NCBI RefSeq assembly: GCF_001280515.1
Contig: NZ_LBIQ01000015.1
Span: 62,001 to 126,000, forward strand
Reading direction: 5' to 3'
DNA: 64,000 nucleotides
Source of the DNA: Mangrovimonas sp. ST2L15
Lineage (GTDB): Bacteria > Bacteroidota > Bacteroidia > Flavobacteriales > Flavobacteriaceae
Positions within the stretch are counted from its first letter, which is position 1. Each line of letters begins with the position of its first letter. The notes below the pieces were generated by a model. It did no database searches. It saw only the letters and a program-made list of their open reading frames with translations, and was not told the DNA's origin. This document shows positions 1 to 9,467 of this stretch, one piece after another. Both the position numbers and the translations under genes were made by a program.

Positions 1-660
1 CTCGTACCTTGCAGGTTGGGTAGGAGCAGGATTTATTGGCTGAAGGATTTCAGTCACTTCAAACTCTTCGGTATAAGTTGTAGTCTCAATAGCTGCACCC
101 ATGGCTACCACAGTTATGGTATAAATACCTGGCTCTTGGTAGGTATAAGAAACCGTCTCTCCAATGTCTCCAGATACAGGATCATCATTTCCTGCCTCTC
201 CAAAGTACACATCATAAGTAATAGCATACTCTGCTGTAGCAGTTACATTAACTTGTTTTGAAACTGCTTGGTCATTTTCTATGGTTACTTCTAAATTTTG
301 TGGTGCTGAAAAGGAAACCACCAATTGCTGACTAGCTTCTGTAGTTAATCCGGTAATTCCTTTAGCAATGACACTCACATTATAAGTTCCTTCTTCGTAA
401 ATATGTTCTGCAAACTCGCCATTGGGAAGCTCCTCATTTTCTGAAGCATCTCCAAAAACCACATCAAAAGAAACCGCTCCTTCGGCCGTCGGAATAATAG
501 TTACCATTCCACTATTATCTTGGGTAACATCAAATGTAATCTCCACATTTGAAGGTGCTTTTGCAGTTTGGACAAAATCGGCATTGTCATCGTCTTCAGC
601 ACAAGTGAGTGCCAAAGTAGCTATCAAAAACAGTTGGAATATATATTTTAATTGTTTCAT
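1..660 (-). CDS. PKD-like surface lipoprotein (C-terminus beyond window)
   Basis: The minus-strand frame is open from an ATG at 660 to the window edge, giving 220 residues with no stop. The N-terminus is a lipoprotein signal (MKQLKYIFQLFLIATLALTC) followed by an acidic run, typical of surface lipoproteins in this phylum. Two repeats with PKD-like wording follow (TFDVTQDN...FGDA...GTYNVSVIA and VTATAEYAITYDVYFGEA...PGIYTITVVA). It lies 11 nt downstream of the SusD gene in the same direction. That is the usual place for a SusE/F-like or PKD glycan-binding lipoprotein, so binding of the locus substrate at the cell surface is inferred. The substrate cannot be read from what is visible. Confidence 0.8.
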   Translation of the reverse strand, partial: MKQLKYIFQLFLIATLALTCAEDDDNADFVQTAKAPSNVEITFDVTQDNSGMVTIIPTAEGAVSFDVVFGDASENEELPNGEFAEHIYEEGTYNVSVIAKGITGLTTEASQQLVVSFSAPQNLEVTIENDQAVSKQVNVTATAEYAITYDVYFGEAGNDDPVSGDIGETVSYTYQEPGIYTITVVAMGAAIETTTYTEEFEVTEILQPINPAPTQPARYE

Positions 661-671
661 TATCATTTGTT

Positions 672-2141
672 TTAGTATTGAGGGTTTTGGTTTAATCCAG
701 ATATATCCACTTCTAACTGAGGAACTGGGAATAATTCATGTTTGCCTGTCACAAATCCATCAATAACTGAAGCCGCTTGACCAGTTCTTACCAAATCAAA
801 GAACCTATGACCTTCCATGGAAAGTTCTAAATTTCTCTCATTCCAAATAGCTTGAACTAAGGCTTGCCCTGAAGTGCTGATATTATGGTCACTGTTTCCA
901 AAAGCACGTTGGCGCACTTGGTTCAAGTAATTTCTTGCCAAATCCTCATTGATTCCACCACGAGCATTAGCTTCAGCAGCCATTAGTAATACATCGGCAT
1001 ATCTAATAGCTCTGTAATTATTCAAATAATTTAATTCAGTCTGAGCTCCACTTTCTCCGGCTCTTGGGATATATTTTCTGTTATAATATCCTGTATGTTC
1101 ATAACCTTCAGCATAACTTGCACCAGTTTCAGCTGCCCATGCCTCAATATCCAAGATGGAAGCATCTCTACGGGAATCGGCTTCATCAAAAGAATTATAT
1201 AGATTAGGGGTTGGCAAATTAAAGCTCCACCCTGTTGCAAATTCAGGACCTGAATAAGCTCTTGGCCCATTATGGATAATTCCAAAATTACCCTCACCAC
1301 AGGTTGGGCAACCCCAATCCCACCATTCAGATTCATTAGAATATTGAATTTCAAATACAGATTCTGGACCATTCTCACCAGACTTCAAGAATTGACTGCC
1401 ATAATCAGGCACCAAACTGTAAAGACCAATTACATTTTGTAACATGGACGCAGCTTCAGAAAATTTATCTTGATATAAGTAAACTTTTCCTAGCAAAGCT
1501 TGAGCCGCAGATTTGGTTACGCGTCCTGCTTGGTTTTGAGATGCAGGCAACACGTCAATAGCATTTAGCAAATCGGCTTCAATCTGAGCATAAACTTCCT
1601 CTTTTGAAGCTCTTTGAAGCGTTCCAGTATCAGAGGCATCTAAACGTCTGTCTGTGATCAATGGAACGCCACCAAAGAATTTGACTAATTCAAAATAATA
1701 ATATGATCTTAAAAAATAGGCTTCACCATAAAGTGCTGCTTTGCCATCAAAATCAATTTTGTTTTTGTTTTCTTCCATATAATTAACCCTATTCACGCCT
1801 TCAAAACACCACCTCCAGATAGAGGTTAAATTATCATTTTGAGGGTAGTGGGTCATATCGTCAATTTGTTGCAACCCTATAACGTCTGTGGCGCTTTCGC
1901 CCCCACAAAAAGAATTGTCAGACGCTATATCTCCTATCAAGGTATTTAAGTACAACCATTGTAATGGATCATAACTTCCTATAAGTGCTGCCTGATAATT
2001 GGCTTCGGATTGGAAGTAAGAATCTGCATCAATCTGATACACTTCTGAAGCTTCAAGGTCTACATAATCTGAACATGCCTGAAAAGTCAGCAGCATACCG
2101 CAAATCATTAAAGTGTGTTTAAAATATTTCATAGATCTCAT
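672..2141 (-). CDS. RagB/SusD family outer-membrane lipoprotein
   Basis: SusD-like proteins are surface lipoproteins that cap the SusC channel and bind the glycan. The sequence shows a lipoprotein signal (MKYFKHTLMICGMLLTFQAC), the TPR-like SusD helices (YFLRSYYYFELVKFFGGVPLIT; RASKEEVYAQIEADL; AAQALLGKVYLYQDKFSEA) and the C-terminal signature (NYRAIRYADVLLMAAEA, WNERNLELSMEGHRFFDLVR). The ATG at 2141 is chosen because it lies just after the SusC stop. ATG 2132 is equally possible, and an upstream ATG at 2159 would overlap susC. It is co-transcribed with the SusC gene upstream and the PKD lipoprotein downstream. Confidence 0.95.
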   Translation of the reverse strand: MRSMKYFKHTLMICGMLLTFQACSDYVDLEASEVYQIDADSYFQSEANYQAALIGSYDPLQWLYLNTLIGDIASDNSFCGGESATDVIGLQQIDDMTHYPQNDNLTSIWRWCFEGVNRVNYMEENKNKIDFDGKAALYGEAYFLRSYYYFELVKFFGGVPLITDRRLDASDTGTLQRASKEEVYAQIEADLLNAIDVLPASQNQAGRVTKSAAQALLGKVYLYQDKFSEAASMLQNVIGLYSLVPDYGSQFLKSGENGPESVFEIQYSNESEWWDWGCPTCGEGNFGIIHNGPRAYSGPEFATGWSFNLPTPNLYNSFDEADSRRDASILDIEAWAAETGASYAEGYEHTGYYNRKYIPRAGESGAQTELNYLNNYRAIRYADVLLMAAEANARGGINEDLARNYLNQVRQRAFGNSDHNISTSGQALVQAIWNERNLELSMEGHRFFDLVRTGQAASVIDGFVTGKHELFPVPQLEVDISGLNQNPQY

Positions 2142-2145
2142 TTTT

Positions 2146-5100
2146 TTAAAATTTAACATTGATACCCATCATCCAAATTCTTGGAATAGGATATGCACCT
2201 CTATCAATACCAGTATCTACAAAACTTCCGGCTGTAACTTCTGGGTCATAACCAGAATACTTGGTAAAAGTGAAGGCATTTTTAACTTGAGCATAAATTC
2301 TAACATTGTTTAAACCTGTTGCATCATAAAGTGATTTTGGCAGGGTATAGCCCAATTGTATGTTCTTGAACCTGAAATAACTTCCGTCCTCGATATATCT
2401 ATCAGAAGCTCGTGTATTGTTATTGTTGTCCACAAAAGTGACTCTAGGTTCTGAGTTACTAGTTCCTGGACCTGTCCATCTATCTAAAGTTCTAGCTGAA
2501 CGGTTGGTGAACGCCGAATTTCTCTCATAAGCTCTGTAAATATCATTACCAACTGAAGCAAATGTGGAAACATTGAAATCAAAACTCTTGTAGTTGATAC
2601 TTAAGTTCCATCCCAAGGTGAAATCTGGAAATGGATTCCCAATTTCGGTTCTGTCCAAATCATCTATAACACCGTCTCCATTAACATCTACAAATCTGAT
2701 ATCTCCTGGTTGCGCTCCGTTTTGGGTAGCGTGACCATCAATCTCTGATTGACTTTGGAAAATACCATCGGTTTTGTACCCATAGAAATACCATGGAGAG
2801 TAACCTTCTTCAAAGCGATTGATAACGGTAAAAGGAATTCCGTATCCAGCACCATCTTGTCTTTTACTATCATTATTTACCTCAGTTACCTCGGTATTAA
2901 CCGTAGTTACATTTAAACTTGTATTGATAGAAAAGTCCTCAGAAACTGTTTTATTATAAGTTAATGACAAATCAAAACCGTTTGTTTTTGAAGTACCAAT
3001 ATTTGTAGGAGGCGAAGTTACTGTTCCTGCTGAAGGAGGTAATACTGGAGCGAACAATAAATCCTCAGTTGTTTTTTGATAATAGTCTCCTGTAAAAGAT
3101 AAGGAATTATCAAGCAATCTGATGTCTAGACCAGCATTCATTTGAATTTGACTTTCCCATGACACCGTTTCATCTGGTATGGTTCCTAGTGTAGAACCCG
3201 CAATTATATTGCCATCGAAAGTATATTTAGGAAAGGTTGAAATACTTGAAAATTGGTTAGAGATATTGTCATTACCAACATTACCATAACTTCCTCTTAG
3301 TTTTAGAAAATCAATGCCATTAACATCAAAGAATTCTTCATTAGAAAGCACCCAACCTAAAGAACCTGAAGGGAAGAAACCATATTTATTATCTGTTCCA
3401 AAAACAGTTGAACCATCTACTCTTCCCGTAAATGACAGTAAATATCGGTCTTTATAGTCGTAATTAACTCTTCCAAAATAGGAAATGTTCCTTTTAACAT
3501 CAGACCAAGATCCTGTTTGTTGAGATGCTAAATCTCCAGTAGCCGATGCTATATCTGCATATTCCCAAGAGTTAAATGGAATATCTTGTGCTGATCCACT
3601 TAAGCCTTCTCCCTTATATCTTTGAAGGGACATCCCAGCTACAGTCTGGAAGTTATGAGCTTCATTTATACTGAAATCGTAGTTACCAAATAGTTCATAG
3701 GTGTAAGTAAAATAAGTTGTTTTAGACTCATTTACTCTGTTATGAGTAGAAGTCTCTTCTCCTGTTTCAGGATCGACTGTCACTATTGGTGAAAGATCTG
3801 GATTGGCGTTTGTAGCGGTATGACCTACACCATAAAATACTAATGGAGAGAAACTTTTATTGTACACATCTACATAAGTATAACTGAATCTTGAAGAAAT
3901 CCTCAAATCCTCAATAGGCTCATATTGAAGTTCCAGCTTACCAAACCATTTGTTGGTATTGTTATTATTATAGGTGTTATCAATTAATGCTAAAGGATTA
4001 ACGATTTCCTGAGTAATGTTATCACTAATACTATAATTACCATTATCATCATAAACTGGTAGCGTAGGATCAAAGTTCAAAGCATTGGAAAGCACACTTG
4101 TAATACTATTTTCTGCCAAGGCTTTACCTTTAATATTAGCATAATTATTGTTGACCAACACTTTAAACTTATCAGATAGGTCAATGTTTAATCTTTCAGC
4201 CAAGGTAATCCTATCGAAATAAGACTTATCACCACCACCAACTACACCATCTTGTCCTAGATACCCTCCAGAGATAAAATAGGTCATATTATCTGAACCT
4301 CCTGCTGCACTCACATTATGACTTTGAATTGGTGCATCCTTAAGCACCTCATCCTGCCAATTAGTTCCAACTCCTAAATTGCCTATGTTATCAAAAACAA
4401 GACCTTGTCCTGCATTGGAACTAGCTTCATTTAAAATAGCGGCATATTCACTGGCATTAAGAACATCAATAGTGCGAGTAACCTCTTGAATTCCATAACT
4501 TGAATCAAAATTAAAAGTAGTTTTCCCACTCTTGTTTCCTGATTTGGTGGTTACTAAAATAACCCCGTTACCACCTTTAACTCCATAAATTGCAGCTGTG
4601 GCTGCGTCTTTCAAAACGTTCATGGATTCAACATCTGATGGATTTAAGGCATTCAAATCAGCTATAGATTGTTGAATACCATCGATCACTACTAATGGAC
4701 TACTTCCAGCATTGGAAACAATTCCACGAATCGCAATAGCAGGAGCTGCACCAGGCGAACCTGTTGAAACAATATTAACCCCTGTAGCTTGACTTTGCAG
4801 AGCCTCTTCAACCCTTACAGGTTTGAGTTGCTCCAAAGCTTCACTCTTAACTGTTGAAATGGAACCAGAAACATTAGTTACCTTTTGTTGCCCATATCCA
4901 ACAATAACAACCTCATCCAATGATTGGCTATCAGGCATAAGCTGAACCGTTATTGGATTTGAATTAATGACCTGGACTTCTTTAGTGACAAAACCTACAT
5001 AAGAAAATACCAGAGTAGAACTTAGCGGTACACCTTCCAATGAAAAATTTCCATCAAAATCTGTAGCCACCCCTTTTGTGGTGTTTTTAATAATGACATT

Positions 5101-5223
5101 AACACCAGGTAAAGGCATATCGGAATCTGCATCCAATACTGTACCTGTGATGTTGACTTCCTGTGCGACAGACAACATCGACATTAATAAGAATAATGTA
5201 AATGTTAAAATTTTTGAATTCAT
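2146..5223 (-). CDS. SusC/RagA family TonB-linked outer-membrane transporter
   Basis: A TonB-dependent transporter of 1025 residues, the normal SusC length, which imports oligosaccharides with its SusD partner. In order it has a signal peptide (to about residue 20, ending SVAQ), a carboxypeptidase-regulatory-like domain (about 22-105, GTVLDADSDMPLPGVNVIIK), the TonB-box/plug start (SLDEVVIVGYG), the plug (LKDAATAAIYGVKGGNGVILVTTK) and a long beta-barrel ending in an aromatic-type C-terminus (MMGINVKF). Its stop is 4 nt before the chosen SusD start. The 243-nt upstream gap contains a perfect 14-bp palindrome and separates it from the putative regulator gene. Confidence 0.96.
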   Translation of the reverse strand: MNSKILTFTLFLLMSMLSVAQEVNITGTVLDADSDMPLPGVNVIIKNTTKGVATDFDGNFSLEGVPLSSTLVFSYVGFVTKEVQVINSNPITVQLMPDSQSLDEVVIVGYGQQKVTNVSGSISTVKSEALEQLKPVRVEEALQSQATGVNIVSTGSPGAAPAIAIRGIVSNAGSSPLVVIDGIQQSIADLNALNPSDVESMNVLKDAATAAIYGVKGGNGVILVTTKSGNKSGKTTFNFDSSYGIQEVTRTIDVLNASEYAAILNEASSNAGQGLVFDNIGNLGVGTNWQDEVLKDAPIQSHNVSAAGGSDNMTYFISGGYLGQDGVVGGGDKSYFDRITLAERLNIDLSDKFKVLVNNNYANIKGKALAENSITSVLSNALNFDPTLPVYDDNGNYSISDNITQEIVNPLALIDNTYNNNNTNKWFGKLELQYEPIEDLRISSRFSYTYVDVYNKSFSPLVFYGVGHTATNANPDLSPIVTVDPETGEETSTHNRVNESKTTYFTYTYELFGNYDFSINEAHNFQTVAGMSLQRYKGEGLSGSAQDIPFNSWEYADIASATGDLASQQTGSWSDVKRNISYFGRVNYDYKDRYLLSFTGRVDGSTVFGTDNKYGFFPSGSLGWVLSNEEFFDVNGIDFLKLRGSYGNVGNDNISNQFSSISTFPKYTFDGNIIAGSTLGTIPDETVSWESQIQMNAGLDIRLLDNSLSFTGDYYQKTTEDLLFAPVLPPSAGTVTSPPTNIGTSKTNGFDLSLTYNKTVSEDFSINTSLNVTTVNTEVTEVNNDSKRQDGAGYGIPFTVINRFEEGYSPWYFYGYKTDGIFQSQSEIDGHATQNGAQPGDIRFVDVNGDGVIDDLDRTEIGNPFPDFTLGWNLSINYKSFDFNVSTFASVGNDIYRAYERNSAFTNRSARTLDRWTGPGTSNSEPRVTFVDNNNNTRASDRYIEDGSYFRFKNIQLGYTLPKSLYDATGLNNVRIYAQVKNAFTFTKYSGYDPEVTAGSFVDTGIDRGAYPIPRIWMMGINVKF

Positions 5224-5391
5224 AATTAGTCTGAACTTTTATTAGTTGTTTAAAATTAGAACAATACATTGCGAATTATTCAAAAACATACACAACAAAA
5301 AACATACAATGTATATTTAAGTGTTTTTTTTAAGAATATAATAATACAAACCCTTTAAAACTGCGGTTTGAGAAAAGTTAAAAAAATTAAC

Positions 5392-5405
5392 CTAAAACGT
5401 TTTAG
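5392..5405. promoter_or_regulatory. 14-bp perfect palindrome upstream of susC
   Basis: CTAAAACGTTTTAG reads the same on both strands, and the flanking pair at 5390/5407 extends it after one mismatch. It lies about 170 nt upstream of the susC start, inside the gap between the regulator gene and susC. A central CG in an A/T palindrome is common in operators of dimeric regulators, so an operator for the glycan locus is inferred. No -7 box of the TANNTTTG type was found beside it. Confidence 0.4.
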
Positions 5406-5466
5406 TTGGCTTAAAATATGTTAATGTAGTGGTAATGTATGGGTATTTTTTAAAACTGTTAAGGTC

Positions 5467-8280
5467 TTAAATTTCAAGAATGTAATTTGTTAAGCTAGCA
5501 TCATGCGGTAAATCCATCTTTTTTCGCAAACGATATCGTTTAACTTCCACGCTTTTAGGAGATATATTCAATAATGGAGCAATCTCTTTTGAAGACAAAT
5601 TCAGCCTTAAATAGGCACATAATTTCAAATCATTGGGTGTCAAAGCTGGATGCTTTGCTTTCATTTTCTTCAAGAAGTCTTTATCTGCATTGTTAAAGGC
5701 TTCCTCAAAGAAGGTCCAGTCATCTGTATTATTCAAATTGCGATCAATTATCCGAATGACTGATTTCACATTCTTATCCTCCTTAGATTTTTTGAGTTCA
5801 TTTTTAATAGTGTGTAAGAATTCATTTTTCTTAATCAAACTCATTGTTGAAATAGCCAACTCACGATTCTTGTTATCAACATCCTGCTCCAGTTTTTCAT
5901 TTTTAAGCTTCATGAACTGTTGCTTACTAGCCATCTCCTTCATTTCCATCTCACGTTCAGTTTCCAAAAGAAGTTTTGCTTGTTGATTCTTGTAGTATCT
6001 ATTATAGATAAAATGAGTAAGTAACGCCAACATAATAAAGCCTATAACATATAATATAATGGCAATTGTGGACAAGTACCAAGGACGATTAATTACAAAG
6101 GAATATTCTGAAGTATTTGTAGTCAAACTATCTCCCACTCTTCCCCGCACCTTAAATGTATAGGTTCCAAATGGTAAATTTTCAAACAATTCTGATGGTG
6201 AATTTGACCAAGCGCTCCATTCATTATTAAAGCCCTCTAAACGATATTGATACTCAGGCTCTTGAAATTTATCAAACTCAGGGATACTGAAGGTAAATTC
6301 AAAATTATTGGACTTAGTTTCAAATTCTGCATTATCATGAGAACCAATCAATTTTGGTGTTTCATTTAACTTGTAATTTTTGATAGTATTGATAGTAATT
6401 TCATATTCCTTTTCTACAATGTTGTTAAGATCAATAATCGTATAACCTGTAGATGAACCAAACAAATACTTTGAATCTCCAAGACTTGAAATACTTTCAT
6501 ATCCGGTCATTCCCTTTCGTAGCTCACTGGGAAATGAAATATGGTAAACCTCCAAATCATTAGTTAGTTTACCCTTAGCGACAAAGCTTAAATTCTTCTT
6601 TGAGAACCCCCATAACATTTGATCATCAGTAACCACCAACTTACCCGAAGTATATTTATTATTAGGAAATAGTTGACTCAAAACGCTATCTCTTTTAAAA
6701 ACATTTGATTGTTTTTCATATGAAAAAACACCCTGCCTGTATGCATATAGTATTTTATCTTGGTATTTAACAATACTAGAATTTAATCCCTTATTGATTG
6801 AATCCTTTTCAACTTGAAGTGCTTTTCTATAATCGTTATCCACTTCAATTCTATACACCCCTTTGTATTCATGACTTACAAATACAGTATGTTCATCCAA
6901 AAGTTCAAAATACTTCGAAGAATTTTGAAATCCCTCTATCCTATTTCTGAAACTCCATTCACCTGCACGGTTTTCCAAAACATTCAATCCATTATAATTC
7001 CCTTGCAGTAATAAATTTGTTTTTGGAACGGGCTTAATATCCCAAGTTCCATCAACCGAAGAAATTTCTGTAACCCGATTACCATTGACTATAAAAGTAC
7101 CAAGATTGTGTCCGCAAAACAGTTGGCTGTTTATTTCCTTTAAACACCAAACCTGTCCTTTGGTTCCCTCAATAAATTTAAAGGATTCTTTGGAAAGAAA
7201 GGGTTTATAAAACAAACCTTGATTTGTTCCTATATAGAGGTTTCCTTGATAGATAATTGAAGCATATACTGTACCTAGTGTACCTTTATCATCTGTGTAA
7301 ATCCTATAAGGAGAGGTAATATTTACAGAATTGATTCCGTTATCCAGACCCAACCAAATATTATTCTCTTGATCTTCAAATAAGGCCAAAACCGTATTAT
7401 TACTCAACCCCTTTGCTTGATTTATTTCATAATTAGCCTCACCATCTGTAGTTAGATGAATTAGACCCTTTGAAATAGTCCCCAGAGCAAAACTTCCATC
7501 ATGAAGCTTAATACTACAATACACCCCTACTTTTGACAACAATTCATTTGCAGGAATTTGCCACTTTTCAATTACTGAACCTTCTAAGACATAAAAACCA
7601 CTTTCCATGGTTTGCACAAGTAAATTACCTCCTTTGTTGTAAACATTAATAATATTAGCATCCCTTAAGATCAAATGATTGGAAACCAAAACCGCTATAC
7701 CATTATCAATCTGAAAAAGCCCCTCGCCTATGCTTTGAAAATAGACCTTACCGTCTACCTCGTACATTTTGGTGATACCAATTTTAGAATCAATGATATT
7801 AAAAGTTTCATCCTTTAAACTATAAATATAGATACGGTTTAGGGATTGAAATAGGACATACTCATCTATGGAAAAAATCTTCCAGAATTGCTCATCATCA
7901 ATTAACGCCTTGTTAAGTTGGGCCGATAATGAATCATATTTCAACCTTCCCACGTCATTTCTACGCCACACCCCGAATTCCATGTAACAGCCTGTAAAAA
8001 TCATATCATCCAAGGAATAAACCGATCTTATAATGGTTTCATTGGGTGAGGGATAAAGATTCCATTGAGCTCCATTGAATTCCAGCAACCCTTTGTTATT
8101 TCCTACATATATATACTGATTATCGGATTGGGAAATGGACCAATTTTGATTTTCTGCCCCATAATCCTTTGGGGTATATACTTCAATAGGCGGCAATTCT
8201 TGGCCTACACCCTGAACCATCATAGTTAAAATGACGACTAGAGTTGTGAAGTATATTCGATTAAGAAAAAGTGATTTCAT
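5467..8280 (-). CDS. Propeller/Y_Y_Y sensor with C-terminal LuxR-type HTH (glycan-locus regulator)
   Basis: A 937-residue one-protein sensor-regulator. After a signal peptide (to about residue 27) comes a long periplasmic region of beta-propeller repeats (for example ALFEDQENNIWLGLDNGINSV, QGNLYIGTNQGLFY). Then follow a Y_Y_Y domain (YQYRLEGFNNEWSAW...LPFGTYTFKVRGR, about 655-715), one membrane helix (STIAIILYVIGFIMLALLTHF), a charged coiled coil and a C-terminal helix-turn-helix (LTPNDLKLCAYLRLNLSSKE...SVEVKRYRLRKKM). There is no histidine kinase or receiver domain, so the signal seems to pass straight to the DNA-binding end. Its position directly upstream of susC on the same strand suggests it controls that locus. 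Confidence 0.9.
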   Translation of the reverse strand: MKSLFLNRIYFTTLVVILTMMVQGVGQELPPIEVYTPKDYGAENQNWSISQSDNQYIYVGNNKGLLEFNGAQWNLYPSPNETIIRSVYSLDDMIFTGCYMEFGVWRRNDVGRLKYDSLSAQLNKALIDDEQFWKIFSIDEYVLFQSLNRIYIYSLKDETFNIIDSKIGITKMYEVDGKVYFQSIGEGLFQIDNGIAVLVSNHLILRDANIINVYNKGGNLLVQTMESGFYVLEGSVIEKWQIPANELLSKVGVYCSIKLHDGSFALGTISKGLIHLTTDGEANYEINQAKGLSNNTVLALFEDQENNIWLGLDNGINSVNITSPYRIYTDDKGTLGTVYASIIYQGNLYIGTNQGLFYKPFLSKESFKFIEGTKGQVWCLKEINSQLFCGHNLGTFIVNGNRVTEISSVDGTWDIKPVPKTNLLLQGNYNGLNVLENRAGEWSFRNRIEGFQNSSKYFELLDEHTVFVSHEYKGVYRIEVDNDYRKALQVEKDSINKGLNSSIVKYQDKILYAYRQGVFSYEKQSNVFKRDSVLSQLFPNNKYTSGKLVVTDDQMLWGFSKKNLSFVAKGKLTNDLEVYHISFPSELRKGMTGYESISSLGDSKYLFGSSTGYTIIDLNNIVEKEYEITINTIKNYKLNETPKLIGSHDNAEFETKSNNFEFTFSIPEFDKFQEPEYQYRLEGFNNEWSAWSNSPSELFENLPFGTYTFKVRGRVGDSLTTNTSEYSFVINRPWYLSTIAIILYVIGFIMLALLTHFIYNRYYKNQQAKLLLETEREMEMKEMASKQQFMKLKNEKLEQDVDNKNRELAISTMSLIKKNEFLHTIKNELKKSKEDKNVKSVIRIIDRNLNNTDDWTFFEEAFNNADKDFLKKMKAKHPALTPNDLKLCAYLRLNLSSKEIAPLLNISPKSVEVKRYRLRKKMDLPHDASLTNYILEI

Positions 8281-8337
8281 CTGTATAACAATAATACAAA
8301 CTATCTTCGAATTGAACCGATTAAATGAAGATTGTAG

Positions 8338-9336
8338 TTATAAATCTGTTGTCAAGATGCTCTCAATAATCTCCAGTTCTTGTTTTGAAAAATCCTTATT
8401 ATCTAGAGCTCCCAAATTATCCAAGAGTTGCTTTTCACTACTCACCCCAACTAATACGGAAGTAACTCGTTTATCCTTCAGTAACCAGGCTACGGCCATT
8501 TGGGCAAGGGATTGATTTCGTTCCTCGGCCACTTGGTTTAATTCCATGGCCTTGGCTATTTTTTCATGAGTCACTTGATCCTTTTGTAAAAAACCTGTTG
8601 ATTTTGCAGCACGGGAATCCTCTGGGATACCTTTAAGATATTTGGAAGTCAAAATCCCCTGTTCTAAAGGTGAAAAAGGAATACATCCTATACCTTCTTC
8701 CTCCAAAACGTCCATCAAACCACTCTCTACCCAGCGATCCATCATATTATATCTAGGTTGATGTATCAAACAAGGAGTACCTAAATCTTTCAATATAGCA
8801 ACTGCCTTTTTGGCATCTTCGGCACTGTAAGAAGAAATCCCTACATACAAAGCCTTACCTTGTCTTACAATTAAATCTAACGCGGCCATGGTTTCTTCAA
8901 GTGGTGTTTGATCATCTGGCCTATGGCTGTAAAAAATATCCACATAATCCAATCCCATCCGTTTTAAACTTTGATCCAAACTAGCAACCAGATATTTTTT
9001 GGAACCCCACTCGCCATAAGGTCCTGGCCACATATAATAACCTGCCTTTGTCGAAATCACCATTTCATCCCTATATCCCAGAAAGCTTTGCTTTAGTATC
9101 TTACCGAAATTCGCTTCTGCCGAACCCGGTGGCGGCCCATAATTATTAGCCAAATCAAAGTGGGTAATGCCATGATCAAAAGCTGTATGTAATATTCTCT
9201 TGGAGTTGGACAAATCATCGACATGACCAAAGTTGTGCCAAAGACCCAAAGAAATCTCAGGTAATAGCAAACCGCTTTTCCCACAACGTCTGTAGGTCAT
9301 ATTTTGGTATCTTGTTTCTGAAGGTGTGTAAGACAT
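8338..9336 (-). CDS. Aldo/keto reductase, YghZ-like
   Basis: An NADPH-dependent aldo/keto reductase barrel. The N-terminus (SYTPSETRYQNMTYRRCGKS) and the following LLLPEISLGLWHNFG match the YghZ / L-glyceraldehyde-3-phosphate reductase branch. Catalytic residues can be placed: Asp and Tyr in THFDLANNYG, Lys in VISTKAGY and His in FYSHRPDDQTPLEE. The cofactor-binding tail is TSVLVGVSSEKQLLDNLGAL. The ATG at 9336 fits the family N-terminus; ATG 9345 is also possible, and the frame runs on to a TTG at 9357. It is separate from the glycan locus by 57 nt, and its substrate is not evident. Confidence 0.92.
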   Translation of the reverse strand: MSYTPSETRYQNMTYRRCGKSGLLLPEISLGLWHNFGHVDDLSNSKRILHTAFDHGITHFDLANNYGPPPGSAEANFGKILKQSFLGYRDEMVISTKAGYYMWPGPYGEWGSKKYLVASLDQSLKRMGLDYVDIFYSHRPDDQTPLEETMAALDLIVRQGKALYVGISSYSAEDAKKAVAILKDLGTPCLIHQPRYNMMDRWVESGLMDVLEEEGIGCIPFSPLEQGILTSKYLKGIPEDSRAAKSTGFLQKDQVTHEKIAKAMELNQVAEERNQSLAQMAVAWLLKDKRVTSVLVGVSSEKQLLDNLGALDNKDFSKQELEIIESILTTDL

Positions 9337-9369
9337 AATAGACATATTATATCTCAAATTTAGGCATAA

Positions 9370-9392
9370 AAAAAGCCTTAATCAAACATGAT
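9370..9392. repeat. Left copy of 23-bp direct repeat bracketing the NAD module
   Basis: These 23 bases are identical to 13615-13637. At 13615 they form the left arm and loop of a complete hairpin. Here the second arm is missing and the sequence turns into unrelated DNA after position 9392. The copy lies between the aldo/keto reductase start and the phosphatase pseudogene, so the two copies enclose exactly the NAD-linked gene cluster. Confidence 0.75.
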
Positions 9393-9467
9393 GAGTTATA
9401 TTAAAAGCAATGGACTTAATCCAAGATCATATTTTTACAACAACTAGGTTTTGTCCAATTTCATTGA

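Noticed and set aside
1-8280. Assignment of the glycan locus to laminarin or another named polysaccharide.
   Set aside because: No glycoside hydrolase is inside the window; SusC, SusD and a PKD lipoprotein do not define the substrate.
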